64,000 nt of DNA. Source: JACKJP01 sp050249695 (GTDB taxonomy: Bacteria; Pseudomonadota; Alphaproteobacteria; Rhizobiales; Tepidamorphaceae). The stretch is taken from positions 620,001 through 684,000 of the forward strand of contig JBFWQA010000001.1 of NCBI GenBank assembly GCA_050249695.1, written 5' to 3'. The notes beneath the pieces were generated by a model, which was not told where the DNA came from, made no database searches, and saw only the letters and a program-made list of their open reading frames with translations. The position numbers and the translations under genes were made by a program. Positions 44,043 to 52,133 of this stretch are shown here, one piece after another. Every line of letters begins with the position of its first letter. The first letter of the stretch is position 1.

Positions 44043-45717
44043 GGGTTGAGGCCATGGCGCTGATCTGCGACGCGCGATCGCGGCAGGAGGCGAAAAGGTC
44101 GAGGTCGCGGTGATAGACCGTGGTCTCTACATCGAGCAGCCCCAGCATCGAATGGAAGACGTTGTCGTGGGAGACCGCGGCGGCGGTATGCGCATTCACG
44201 CAGCCCGTATCGATCTCCCGATCCCTCGCGAAGTCCTGCGAAAGCCAGAACATGAAGGGGATGTGCGTTTGTTCGGCCGGCGCCATGAAATAGGGCACGC
44301 CATGCAGATAAAGACCGCCTTCGCCCAGCGACTCGCCGTGATCGGACGCGTAGAACATCATGCCGGAGAACTGATCCTGCCTGTCCTTCAGCATGTCTAT
44401 GATCCGCGCCAGGACATGGTCTGTATAGAGGATCGTGTTGTCATAGGCGTTGACGATCTCCTCATGCGAGCATTCGGCGAATGTAGCGCTTCTGCAGACC
44501 GGCGTGAACCGTTCGAACGGCTTTGTATAGCGCAGATGATAGGTCGGCCCGTGGCTGCCGATCTGGTGGATGACGAGGACGGTATCGGTTTTGACGCCGT
44601 CGAAAAAGGCGGGGAGGGCGTCGACCATGATCTCGTCGCGGCATTCCCCTTCTTCGCAATATTGCGCGTCCTTCTCATAGGTGAAGATGCGCGTCGGTGT
44701 GCGCGCCGCGACCCCTTTGGAGCCGGTATTATTGTCCCACCATTCGGCGCGAATGCCGGCATGCTGCAGCACGTCGAGCAGGTTTTCGTAAGACCGGCCA
44801 GCGTCCTCGCTGTAGTTCGCGCGGCTGAATTCAGAGAACATACACGGCACTGAAACGGCTGTCGCGGTGCCGCAACTCGAGGCATTCGGGAAATTGATGA
44901 CGTCCCGCTTCGCCAGTTCGGGGTTGGTATTGCGCCCGTAGCCGTCGAGCGAGAAATCGGCAGCTCGCGCCGTTTCGCCGACGACCATGATGGCGAGCAC
45001 GGGCTTGCGCGGTGACGCGGGCAGGGCGACATGGGCGTCGAGGCCGATGGGTTCCAGATGTGCGTGCGCCTCACGCCACGCGACAACCCCGTACTTGACG
45101 GCGCTGGCGATGGGAGCGGCCGGCGTGAACGACGCCATCAGATCCTGATGCTCGCGCCATGAGGAGGAGAAGGCCGGATAGTTGACGGTTATGGGTAAGG
45201 CAACAGCGGCCAGCGAAACCGCGAGGATGGCGAGCCGCTGGCCGAGCCTGCGGCGGAACGGGATCGGCCGGATTCGGACCCACGCGACGAGTGCGGACGG
45301 TAGCAGCCCGAAGACGGCGACATAGCCGACGAACGGCAAGGTGACGAGGTGCTTGGCCTCATGGGCCGTGGTCGTCACCGCGTTCTCGATCATCTGCCGC
45401 GAGATGATCGTCCCGTAATTATCGGTGTAGAAGGCCGAAACCGCACCGACGAGGATCAGGAAGATGATCAGCGGCCGGGTCAGGATCGACAGTGAGAAAA
45501 GCGAAACGATGACCGTCATCAGCCCTGCGATGCCGATGGAAAAAAGCCAGAAAAGTTCGGGCTGAGGACCGAAATAGGCGGCCGTCTTCTGCCAGAAGGT
45601 GACGTTGAAGACCGCGAGCAGATAGGCCGATACGGCCAGGATGAAGATGGTCTGGCTGACCGAGGGCCGCCGGCCGAGCAGGCGATGCATGGAAAGACTC
45701 CGCCGGAGATGCTTCAA
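44029..45717 (-). CDS. eptA: Phosphoethanolamine transferase (EptA type)
   Basis: A 562-residue membrane protein. Five N-terminal helices (to about 190) precede a periplasmic alkaline-phosphatase-fold domain with MVVGETARAADF, SSCGTATAVSVPCMF with the nucleophilic threonine, and YASDHGESLGEGGLYLHG. It transfers phosphoethanolamine to lipid A, lowering anionic charge and affecting cationic-peptide resistance. The partner dgkA follows. No two-component system is adjacent. Confidence 0.95.
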   Translation of the reverse strand: MKHLRRSLSMHRLLGRRPSVSQTIFILAVSAYLLAVFNVTFWQKTAAYFGPQPELFWLFSIGIAGLMTVIVSLFSLSILTRPLIIFLILVGAVSAFYTDNYGTIISRQMIENAVTTTAHEAKHLVTLPFVGYVAVFGLLPSALVAWVRIRPIPFRRRLGQRLAILAVSLAAVALPITVNYPAFSSSWREHQDLMASFTPAAPIASAVKYGVVAWREAHAHLEPIGLDAHVALPASPRKPVLAIMVVGETARAADFSLDGYGRNTNPELAKRDVINFPNASSCGTATAVSVPCMFSEFSRANYSEDAGRSYENLLDVLQHAGIRAEWWDNNTGSKGVAARTPTRIFTYEKDAQYCEEGECRDEIMVDALPAFFDGVKTDTVLVIHQIGSHGPTYHLRYTKPFERFTPVCRSATFAECSHEEIVNAYDNTILYTDHVLARIIDMLKDRQDQFSGMMFYASDHGESLGEGGLYLHGVPYFMAPAEQTHIPFMFWLSQDFARDREIDTGCVNAHTAAAVSHDNVFHSMLGLLDVETTVYHRDLDLFASCRDRASQISAMASTRATH

Positions 45718-45793
45718 CGACTTCTAATAAAGAGACTACTTCAAATTGTTTCGGGCGAAAGTGAGGCGTGTCGTCGCGGCCGCGGCGGCGCGC

Positions 45794-46516
45794 TCATTCC
45801 TCGCCGGGAAGCACGCTGCGATAGCGGATGTGAAAGCCTTCAAGACGGACGCCGCCCGCCGGCACCGTCGGAACTTCCCAGCCGGTGAAATCCTTCTCGT
45901 GACCGGGCGAACGAGGCAGATCGACGCTGAAAACGACATCGCCGGCGGGCTGTTTGAAAACCAGCACCCTGTCGCGGGTGCGGTGGGCCATCTCGACACG
46001 TCCGCTCACCACGAGTCGAACTCCTTCCATGCGGACCGATTCGATTTGTGCGGACATGGTGTTTTCGGATGTCTGGAGTTCGATCGGGCTGCGCCGCGCC
46101 AGCGCTTCGCTCCGGCTGACCAGCGGCGGCGGCTCGGAGCCCGAAGGCATCACGATTTCGAAGACGAGTTCGGGCGGCAGCCTATTGCTGGCGGTGTGAG
46201 GCCGCATCACCCAGAAGCCACCGGCAATCACGCCCGCCGCCACACCGACGCCCGCTATGGCGGCGGCGAGGTGTCCGGCGGTGACGGCCATCGTGTGCCG
46301 GCGCCGCCAGCGCATCAGGAGCCATACGGCAAGGATCAGACCGATCAGGCCTCCGACGGGGCCGATGGCGAAGAACGCCGTCATCGCCAGCGCGCCCTCG
46401 CGCTCGCCGATGCCGAGCACGCCGCCGAGCCCGACTGCCAGAAAGGCTGCCACCAGCCAACCGATAATCGTTCCCGCGATGCCCGCCAGTCCAGCAGCGA
46501 CGTAATTCAATGCCAT
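45794..46516 (-). CDS. Uncharacterised membrane protein
   Basis: A 240-residue protein with an N-terminal membrane part (three helices within residues 1-105, Gly/Ala-rich) and a soluble C-terminal domain of about 130 residues (SNRLPPELVFEIVMPSGSEPP...PAGGVRLEGFHIRYR). I do not recognise the family. AGGAG lies immediately before the ATG at 46516, so the TTG six bases further (46510) may be the real start. It converges towards nothing and is separate from eptA by 77 nt on the same strand. Confidence 0.7.
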   Translation of the reverse strand: MALNYVAAGLAGIAGTIIGWLVAAFLAVGLGGVLGIGEREGALAMTAFFAIGPVGGLIGLILAVWLLMRWRRRHTMAVTAGHLAAAIAGVGVAAGVIAGGFWVMRPHTASNRLPPELVFEIVMPSGSEPPPLVSRSEALARRSPIELQTSENTMSAQIESVRMEGVRLVVSGRVEMAHRTRDRVLVFKQPAGDVVFSVDLPRSPGHEKDFTGWEVPTVPAGGVRLEGFHIRYRSVLPGEE

Positions 46517-46678
46517 CTCCTGAAGCGTCCGGCCGACACGCTGGCGCCAGGCATCATGAGGCTTTGCGACCGCCGACTGTCAAGCGGCATTGCCGCGTCG
46601 ACGCGGGTTAATGCGCGTTGACGCGGAGGTGGAGTAAAATGCGAATATGCCTCGCTAGGGAACGGAGGAAACATTGCC

Positions 46679-47437
46679 ATGGGATTGAAGGTTCTCGTCA
46701 CGGCCGGCGGCGCCGGCATCGGCCGCGAGATCGCCCGCGCGTTCAGGGATGGGGGCGCCGACGTCTATGTCTGCGACATCGACGACGAGGCTCTGAAGGC
46801 CGCCGCGGCCGAAATCCCGGGTCTGATCACAGGCCGGTGCGACATCGGCGACGCGGGCGCGGTGGAAAATATGGTGACCTATGCCGCTGGACAACTGGGC
46901 GGCCTCGACGTGCTCGTGAACAACGCGGGCATCGGCGGCCCCACAAAGCCTGTCCAGGATATTGAACCGGAAGAATGGAACCGCGTCCTCGCGGTCAATC
47001 TCACCGGCGCGTTCAATGTCACGCGCGTCGCGGTGCCATACCTGATTTCATCCGGGCGCGGCGCTATCATCAACATGACCTCGATCGGCGGGCGAAAGGG
47101 ATTCCCGCTGCGCACGCCCTATTCGGCGGCAAAATCGGGCCTGATCGGCTTTACGAAAACGCTGGCGATGGAGCTGGGACAGTACAACATCCGGGCCAAC
47201 GCCATCGCGCCCGGTTCGGTCGACGGCGAGCGGGTTCGCAGGATCTGGCGTGACCGGGCCGCGGCGACCGGCTCAACGCTTGAGGAGGTACAAGCCACCT
47301 TCACGGCCAACCAGTCCCTGAAGCGGCTTGTCGATCCGCGCGACATCGGCGCGCTGGCGGTCTTTCTCGCCTCCGATGCCGCCAAGTCGATCTCCGGCCA
47401 GGTCCTGCCGATCGATAACGACCTGCAAAGGCTCTGA
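46679..47437 (+). CDS. SDR-family oxidoreductase
   Basis: A 252-residue classical SDR: TAGGAGIGREIARAF loop, CDIGD, NNAGIGGPT, MTSIGGRKG and YSAAKSGL catalytic pair. GGAGG lies upstream of the ATG. It ends with PIDNDLQRL instead of the common G-x-D-G pattern. Substrate unknown. tRNA-Glu on the opposite strand follows 32 nt after the stop. Confidence 0.92.
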   Translation: MGLKVLVTAGGAGIGREIARAFRDGGADVYVCDIDDEALKAAAAEIPGLITGRCDIGDAGAVENMVTYAAGQLGGLDVLVNNAGIGGPTKPVQDIEPEEWNRVLAVNLTGAFNVTRVAVPYLISSGRGAIINMTSIGGRKGFPLRTPYSAAKSGLIGFTKTLAMELGQYNIRANAIAPGSVDGERVRRIWRDRAAATGSTLEEVQATFTANQSLKRLVDPRDIGALAVFLASDAAKSISGQVLPIDNDLQRL

Positions 47438-47469
47438 GCGAAGCGATCGCGGCGGCGTGAAGGGAAGAG

Positions 47470-47544
47470 TGGCGCGCCCTACGGGAGTCGAACCCGTCTT
47501 TCCAGATTGAAAATCTGGCGTCCTAACCGATAGACGAAGGGCGC
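47470..47544 (-). tRNA. tRNA-Glu (anticodon TTC)
   Basis: A 75-nt cloverleaf on the minus strand: acceptor GCGCCCT/AGGGCGC, anticodon stem ccaga/tctgg with loop ttttcaa, T arm cgggttcgactcccg, discriminator G and encoded CCA. Confidence 0.97.
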
Positions 47545-47599
47545 CCGCGGGCAGGCTTATAGAGGCGAATCCCTTCGCCCGCAACCATCACGCGCGGTT

Positions 47600-48037
47600 T
47601 TACCAGTGGCCCGTGTTCTGCATCGATTTCCAAGGCTCCGCCGGCGCCAGCGCGTCGCCTTTCTGCAGCAGTTCGATGGAAATGTTGTCGGGCGTGCGGA
47701 TGAAGGCCATCCGCCCGTCGCGCGGCGGCCGGTTGATCGTCACGCCCTCGCGCCGCAGCTGTTCGCACAGCCCGTAAATATCGTCGACCTCGAAGGCCAG
47801 ATGGCCGAAATTGCGGCCTTCTCCATAGTCTTCGGGATCCCAGTTGTAGGTGAGTTCGATCAGCGGCGCCTTGCGCGACCGGCCGGCTTCCTCGTCGTCG
47901 GCAGCCGCCAGGAAGATCAGCGTGAAGCGCCCCGCCTCGCTTTCCGTGCGCCTGACCTCGTGAATGCCGAGCAGGCTGAAAAAGCGCAAGGTTTCCTCAA
48001 TATCGCTGACGCGGATCATCGTATGCAGATAGCGCAT
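47600..48037 (-). CDS. Lactoylglutathione lyase-like VOC protein
   Basis: A 145-residue glyoxalase-I-like protein: MRYLHTMIRVSDIEETLRFF, IELTYNW and FGHLAFEVDDI, with metal-ligand His and Glu in typical places. It probably isomerises a glutathione hemithioacetal. The ATG at 48037 is preceded by AAGGAG. It differs from the VOC protein at 43210. Confidence 0.88.
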   Translation of the reverse strand: MRYLHTMIRVSDIEETLRFFSLLGIHEVRRTESEAGRFTLIFLAAADDEEAGRSRKAPLIELTYNWDPEDYGEGRNFGHLAFEVDDIYGLCEQLRREGVTINRPPRDGRMAFIRTPDNISIELLQKGDALAPAEPWKSMQNTGHW

Positions 48038-48241
48038 CGCAATCTCCTTGGTGGGTGTGAAGGCCGTGCTTCGCAATTCTTTCGCAGCAGGAATGTACCA
48101 CCCATGCGAAAGGTTCAAGGATGCCCCGGCGTCAATATGTGTAAATTCCAGATCGCTATTTGATCTTTTGCTCTATTGATTGGAAGATGGACTTGGGCGA
48201 ATCATGCCTATCTGAGCGGTGGCAGGTGTGGAGTAATCTCG

Positions 48242-48820
48242 ATGGGGGGCAAGTTCGGCAAGATCGACGACACGGCCTGGATAGACGAGGCACGCCAGGA
48301 TACGGCTGTCGATGTGGTCGAGGTGGTCGGCACGGTGAAATGGTTCGATGTCTCCAAGGGATTTGGTTTCATCGTCCCCGACAACGGTTTGCCGGATGTC
48401 CTCCTGCATGTCACCTGCCTGCGGCGGGACGGCTATCAGACGGCTTTCGAGGGCGCGCGCGTTGTGTGCGAGGCGCTCAACCGGCCCCGCGGTCTCCAGG
48501 CCTTCCGCATCATCTCCATGGACAATTCCCAGGCGATCCACCCCGCCGAGATGCCGGCCCGGACTCATGTTCAGGTTCAGGCCGCCAGCGATCAGGTGCG
48601 CGCCGAGGTGAAGTGGTTCAACCGCATCCGGGGCTACGGCTTTCTGACCTGCGGCCCGGGCTCACCGGATATCTTCGTTCATATGGAAACGCTCCGGCAG
48701 TTCGGCATCAGCGAACTTCATCCCGGCCAGACGGTGCTCGTCAGATACGGTCCGGGGCCGAAAGGGCTGATGGCCGCCGAAGTGCAGCTCGACGGACCGG
48801 CACCGTTCCCGTCACACTAG
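48242..48820 (+). CDS. Protein with two cold-shock domains
   Basis: A 192-residue protein with two CSD modules: one at about residues 28-95 (GTVKWFDVSKGFGFIVPD) and a second at about 120-185 (AEVKWFNRIRGYGFLTC...DIFVHMETL). Both keep RNP1 (KGFGFI, RGYGFL) and RNP2-like (DVLLHV, DIFVHM). It should bind single-stranded RNA or DNA as a chaperone. Double-CSD proteins are common in alphaproteobacteria. GGAG lies eight bases before the ATG chosen. Confidence 0.9.
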   Translation: MGGKFGKIDDTAWIDEARQDTAVDVVEVVGTVKWFDVSKGFGFIVPDNGLPDVLLHVTCLRRDGYQTAFEGARVVCEALNRPRGLQAFRIISMDNSQAIHPAEMPARTHVQVQAASDQVRAEVKWFNRIRGYGFLTCGPGSPDIFVHMETLRQFGISELHPGQTVLVRYGPGPKGLMAAEVQLDGPAPFPSH

Positions 48821-48825
48821 CGATT

Positions 48826-49308
48826 ATGCGCAAGACGTTTTCATGGCTCGCTGTCGGGGCCGTGGCGCTGCTCCTGACGCTGGCGGCAATGCCGGCCTTC
48901 GCGCGTGCCGATGCGCCGGACACCGCGCTGCAACCGCTTATCATCGAGACCGGCCGGGGCCGCACCGAATTCATGGTCGAGATGGCGGATACGCCGGCCC
49001 TGCGATCGAAGGGGCTGATGTTCCGTCCCTCGCTGGCGCCCGATCGCGGCATGCTGTTCGATTTTCTGACCGACCAGGAGATCACCATGTGGATGGAGAA
49101 CACGCCGGTTTCCCTCGACATGATCTTTCTGGCGGCCGACGGTTCGGTGACGCGGATCGCCCGCAACACCGAGCCGTTCTCGCGCGATATCATCGGTTCG
49201 CGCGGGCCGGCCCGGGCGGTGCTTGAGGTCGCCGCGGGCACGGCGCGCCGCATCGGGCTGAAACCGGGCGACATCGTCCGTCACCGGATGTTCGGCAATT
49301 TGGAATAG
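48826..49308 (+). CDS. DUF192 family secreted protein
   Basis: A 160-residue protein with signal peptide (MPAFARA, about residue 27) and the DUF192 core TPALRSKGLMFRPSLAPDRGMLFDF...MWMENTPVSLDMIFLAADG. Function unknown; periplasmic. It starts 5 nt after the double-CSD stop, a conserved pair in alphaproteobacteria, implying cotranscription. Confidence 0.9.
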   Translation: MRKTFSWLAVGAVALLLTLAAMPAFARADAPDTALQPLIIETGRGRTEFMVEMADTPALRSKGLMFRPSLAPDRGMLFDFLTDQEITMWMENTPVSLDMIFLAADGSVTRIARNTEPFSRDIIGSRGPARAVLEVAAGTARRIGLKPGDIVRHRMFGNLE

Positions 49309-49402
49309 GGATGGCCGCGCGGCGATGCAGGCGCGGTTGCGCACAGCGCGGGTCTTGTGGCAAAGACGGGCGGCGCGCTTGACGGCGCGGTTTGCCCTGT
49401 GT

Positions 49403-49479
49403 CGGGGTGTAGCGCAGCCTGGTAGCGCATCTGCTTTGGGAGCAGAGGGTCGCAGGTTCAAATCCTGCCGCCCCGACCA
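49403..49479 (+). tRNA. tRNA-Pro (anticodon TGG)
   Basis: A 77-nt cloverleaf: acceptor CGGGGTG/CGCCCCG with one T-G pair, anticodon stem tctgc/gcaga, loop tttggga, T arm caggttcaaatcctg and encoded CCA. Confidence 0.97.
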
Positions 49480-49516
49480 TAGATCGGGTTGAACTGGACC
49501 GGAGGTTTTGAGGGTC

Positions 49517-49822
49517 ATGGTGGCACGCATCTACAAGCCGTCGCGCACGGCGATGCAGTCGGGCAGGGCGGGCACGAAACGCTGGGTCCTCGAGTTCGAG
49601 CCCGAGGTCCCGCGGGAGATCGAACCGCTGATGGGCTACACCAGTTCCTCCGATATGAAGCAGCAGTTGCGCATGCGCTTTGCCTCGATGGAAGCTGCCG
49701 TTGAATATGCCGAGCGCAACGGCATCGCCTATCGGGTGCAGGAGCCGCACGAACCGCGCCGCCGCCGCACCTCCTATTCGGACAATTTCCGTTTCGACCG
49801 CCGCCAGTCCTGGACTCATTGA
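49517..49822 (+). CDS. NADH dehydrogenase NDUFS4-like accessory subunit
   Basis: A 101-residue protein of the ETC complex I 18-kDa (NDUFS4/NDUFA4) family: MVARIYKPSRTAMQSGRAG, W-x-LEFE, PLMGYTSSSDMKQQLRMRF and AYRV. It is an accessory subunit of respiratory complex I shared by alphaproteobacteria and mitochondria. The ATG at 49517 gives the family N-terminus. It sits between two tRNA genes, 37 nt after tRNA-Pro and 23 nt before tRNA-Arg. Confidence 0.9.
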   Translation: MVARIYKPSRTAMQSGRAGTKRWVLEFEPEVPREIEPLMGYTSSSDMKQQLRMRFASMEAAVEYAERNGIAYRVQEPHEPRRRRTSYSDNFRFDRRQSWTH

Positions 49823-49845
49823 GGGAGCGGCTCTGGAACGGCAAC

Positions 49846-49922
49846 GGCCCCGTAGCTCAGCTGGACAGAGCACCGGCCTTCTAAGCCGATGGTCGCAGGT
49901 TCGAATCCTGCCGGGGTCACCA
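49846..49922 (+). tRNA. tRNA-Arg (anticodon TCT)
   Basis: A 77-nt cloverleaf: acceptor GGCCCCG/CGGGGTC with a G-T pair, anticodon arm ccggc-cttctaa-gccga (outermost pair C-A unpaired), T arm caggttcgaatcctg, discriminator A and encoded CCA. The insertion sequence begins 15 nt after its end. Confidence 0.95.
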
Positions 49923-49927
49923 ATTCC

Positions 49928-49937
49928 AACCGGGTCC
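49928..49937. repeat. Putative target-site duplication, left copy
   Basis: AACCGGGTCC, identical to 51226-51235 at the other side of the element. Confidence 0.7.
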
Positions 49938-49945
49938 ATTCCGAG

Positions 49946-49984
49946 GACATGGTTTACATTTGATACCGGAGAGATGGTTTACAC
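49946..49984 (+). repeat. IS481 left inverted repeat
   Basis: Starts GACATGGTTTACATT and ends in ATGGTTTACAC. It matches the reverse complement of 51176-51214 with about six mismatches. Confidence 0.85.
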
Positions 49985-51151
49985 TATCTCCGGTGCGAAT
50001 GGGTTTGTCGCGGGCTCGACCCTGTCTTCGTAATTATCGAAGAATCCGATGTCGTAGTCGAGGAATGAGACGAGCCAGATCTGATCGTCGACTTCCCTGA
50101 GGCCGAGGATTTGCCCTGCGAAGACCTGGCTGAGATTGATTTTCCTCTTGCCGATGCAGATACGGCCGCAGCGGGTGACGCGCACGGTTCGCTCGTGGAA
50201 TGGGTAGGCTGGCTCCTGCGGCGGTTCGTAGATGCGCGGTGAAGGCGTATAGAGTTCGCCAGGATAGGCGCCATTAAGCGCCTGATGGGGGCGCTGGTTG
50301 TTGTAAACCTCGACGAATGCGTCGAGTTTCTCCTGTTGCTGGAGAAAGTTGAAGGCGGGCGGTTTGGTGGCTTCGTTCTTCAGCGTCAGATGGATACGCT
50401 CGTGGCGTCCGTTCTGCTGGGGATGACCCGGTCTGATGCGCTCGATGGCAATGCCGAGCCTGAGCCACCAGACCGACAACCTGCTCAATCCGAACAGGGC
50501 ATGGGCACTGGCGAAGGGCACGCCATTGTCGGTTCTGATGGCGCGGGGCAGCCCAAACTCTTTGAAGGTGCGCTCGAAAACCGCGAAGGCGAAGTCGGCT
50601 TTGGTGGATTGCAACCCTTCGCAGGCCAACAGATAGCGAGAGCTGTAGTCGCTGACTGTCAGTGGATAGCAGTACTGCCGGTTGCCGAGCCTGAACTCGC
50701 CCTTGAAGTCGGCGCACCACAACCCGTTGGGCGCGTGCGCGTTGGACAACGCCGTCCCCTCGGCGCGGTGCCGTCGCCGGCGGCGTCGTTGGACCAGGCC
50801 GTGCCGATCGAGCACAGCATGAACGGTGGAGATGGCCGGCGGCTTGATCATCGGATACGCCCGGATCAGCTTCTCCCTGATCTTCGGCGCTCCCCAGCCG
50901 GGATATTCCTTCTTCAAACCCAGAATGCTGCGCTCGATCTGAAAGGGCAGTCGGTTGGCGTGGCGATACGGGCGTCTGGAGCGGTCGTTGAGACCGTCAA
51001 GGCCGCATGCTTTGTAGCGATTGAAAATCTTGTGGCCCGTCACCCGGGAGATGCCGAACTCGCGGCACAACGGCGCCATCTTCTCACCTTCCAGAAGGCG
51101 GGCAACAAATTTGAGACGTTCGTCCATCGGCTTACACTCTTTCCAAGGCAT
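49979..51151 (-). CDS. IS481-family transposase
   Basis: A 390-residue DDE transposase. An N-terminal helix-turn-helix region (about 10-60, PLCREFGISRVTGHKIFNRY) is followed by an rve integrase core with WCADFKGEF, IRTDNGVPFAS and HPQQNGRHERIH supplying the D, D and E. The frame is complete with no internal stop, so the element may be active. It transcribes toward tRNA-Arg. Confidence 0.95.
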   Translation of the reverse strand: MPWKECKPMDERLKFVARLLEGEKMAPLCREFGISRVTGHKIFNRYKACGLDGLNDRSRRPYRHANRLPFQIERSILGLKKEYPGWGAPKIREKLIRAYPMIKPPAISTVHAVLDRHGLVQRRRRRRHRAEGTALSNAHAPNGLWCADFKGEFRLGNRQYCYPLTVSDYSSRYLLACEGLQSTKADFAFAVFERTFKEFGLPRAIRTDNGVPFASAHALFGLSRLSVWWLRLGIAIERIRPGHPQQNGRHERIHLTLKNEATKPPAFNFLQQQEKLDAFVEVYNNQRPHQALNGAYPGELYTPSPRIYEPPQEPAYPFHERTVRVTRCGRICIGKRKINLSQVFAGQILGLREVDDQIWLVSFLDYDIGFFDNYEDRVEPATNPFAPEIV

Positions 51152-51175
51152 CCGGGCGCTCCCAAAATGCCGATT

Positions 51176-51214
51176 GTGTAAACCATGTCTCCGGAATGAA
51201 ATGTCAGCTATGTC
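51176..51214 (-). repeat. IS481 right inverted repeat
   Basis: Reads GTGTAAACCATGTCTCCGG onward on the + strand; the reverse complement pairs with the left repeat at 49946-49984. Confidence 0.85.
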
Positions 51215-51225
51215 TCGATAAGCTC

Positions 51226-51235
51226 AACCGGGTCC
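51226..51235. repeat. Putative target-site duplication, right copy
   Basis: AACCGGGTCC, second copy, 19 nt upstream of the ynfA start codon. Confidence 0.7.
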
Positions 51236-51254
51236 GGGAAATAGGGAGGCGTCT

Positions 51255-51578
51255 TTGACCATCATCTGGTACATCGCCGCCGCCATCGCCGAAATCGCTG
51301 GCTGCTTCGCCTTCTGGGCGTGGCTGCGGCTTGACAGGTCGCCCTTGTGGCTCGCCCCCGGATTGGCGAGCCTTGCCTTCTTCGCTTTCGCCCTGACGCG
51401 CGTCGATGCCGGTTTCGCGGGCCGGGCCTACGCCGCCTATGGCGGGGTCTATATCGCGGCGTCCCTGCTCTGGCTCTGGATCGTCGAGCGCCAGATGCCG
51501 GATCGCTGGGACGTCGCCGGCTCGATCGTCGCCCTCGCGGGCGCGGCGATCATCATCTTCGCGCCGCGCGGGGCCTGA
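51255..51578 (+). CDS. ynfA: YnfA/UPF0060 family small membrane protein
   Basis: A 107-residue protein with four transmembrane helices and the family pattern IAEIAGCFAFWAWLR and AYAAYGGVYIAASLLWLWIVE. Related to small-multidrug-resistance transporters, function not settled. TTG start at 51255 with GGGAGG at 51244-51249. The insertion sequence ends 29 nt upstream, so its original promoter has probably been displaced. Confidence 0.9.
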   Translation: MTIIWYIAAAIAEIAGCFAFWAWLRLDRSPLWLAPGLASLAFFAFALTRVDAGFAGRAYAAYGGVYIAASLLWLWIVERQMPDRWDVAGSIVALAGAAIIIFAPRGA

Positions 51579-51581
51579 GCG

Positions 51582-51971
51582 CTATTTCTTGCCGATGTCG
51601 CTGACGGCGCCCATGATCTTCTTCTGGGCATCGGCGGCGAGTTCCGAAAGCTCGGAGAAGTTCTTCGCCGTCCGTTCCGCGTTCTCGCGCGTGAGGTCGG
51701 CAACGCGCGTCATCATCTTTGTCGGGTCCGAAGTCGTCGATTCCCGCGCCGCCTTCTGCCATGCGCTCATGGCCTCCGTCGCCATTTCCTGCTGGCGTGA
51801 CATCATCTTCTGCAGCGCCTCGGCGGAAATCCTGCCGATTTCCTGCATGGTGCGAAAATTGTCGGTGCCGGCCTTGCTGAAATCGGGCATCTGACCGCCC
51901 GGCCACCCCATCGTTCCGAACTGCTGAAACGACTTCATCATGTCTGAGAACGGGTTGTCGTCTTTGGCCAT
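51582..51971 (-). CDS. Phasin family protein
   Basis: A 129-residue helical protein: NPFSDMMKSFQQFG, then a long amphipathic helix region (ISAEALQKMMSRQQEMATEAMSAW... NFSELSELAADAQKKI), typical of phasin domains that coat PHA granules. The ATG at 51971 has AGGAAGG upstream. With phaC at 31957 it supports PHA storage in this organism. It converges with ynfA. Confidence 0.85.
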   Translation of the reverse strand: MAKDDNPFSDMMKSFQQFGTMGWPGGQMPDFSKAGTDNFRTMQEIGRISAEALQKMMSRQQEMATEAMSAWQKAARESTTSDPTKMMTRVADLTRENAERTAKNFSELSELAADAQKKIMGAVSDIGKK

Positions 51972-52133
51972 GACTTGCCTTCCTGTTGGCGTGAGCATGC
52001 TTCCGAACGGCTCTTGCGCGCATATCTCGGGCGCCGGCCGCGATGGAAAAGCGCCGAGCGATCCTCGCCGAGGCCGCAGGATGACTTTACGCTTCCTGCC
52101 GGGCACTGCAATGGGGGCGGGCCGCTCTGGCCG

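Larger units (their letters stand above)
49938..51225 (-). mobile_element. IS481-family insertion sequence, apparently intact
   Basis: A 1288-bp element containing one transposase gene. Two imperfect 39-bp inverted repeats lie at 49946-49984 and 51176-51214; both contain GGTTTACA-like and CCGGAGA segments, and about 33 of 39 bases match. The identical 10-mer AACCGGGTCC flanks it (49928-49937 and 51226-51235), a likely target-site duplication. The exact tips are inferred from that direct repeat. The transposase stop lies inside the left inverted repeat. Confidence 0.88.
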
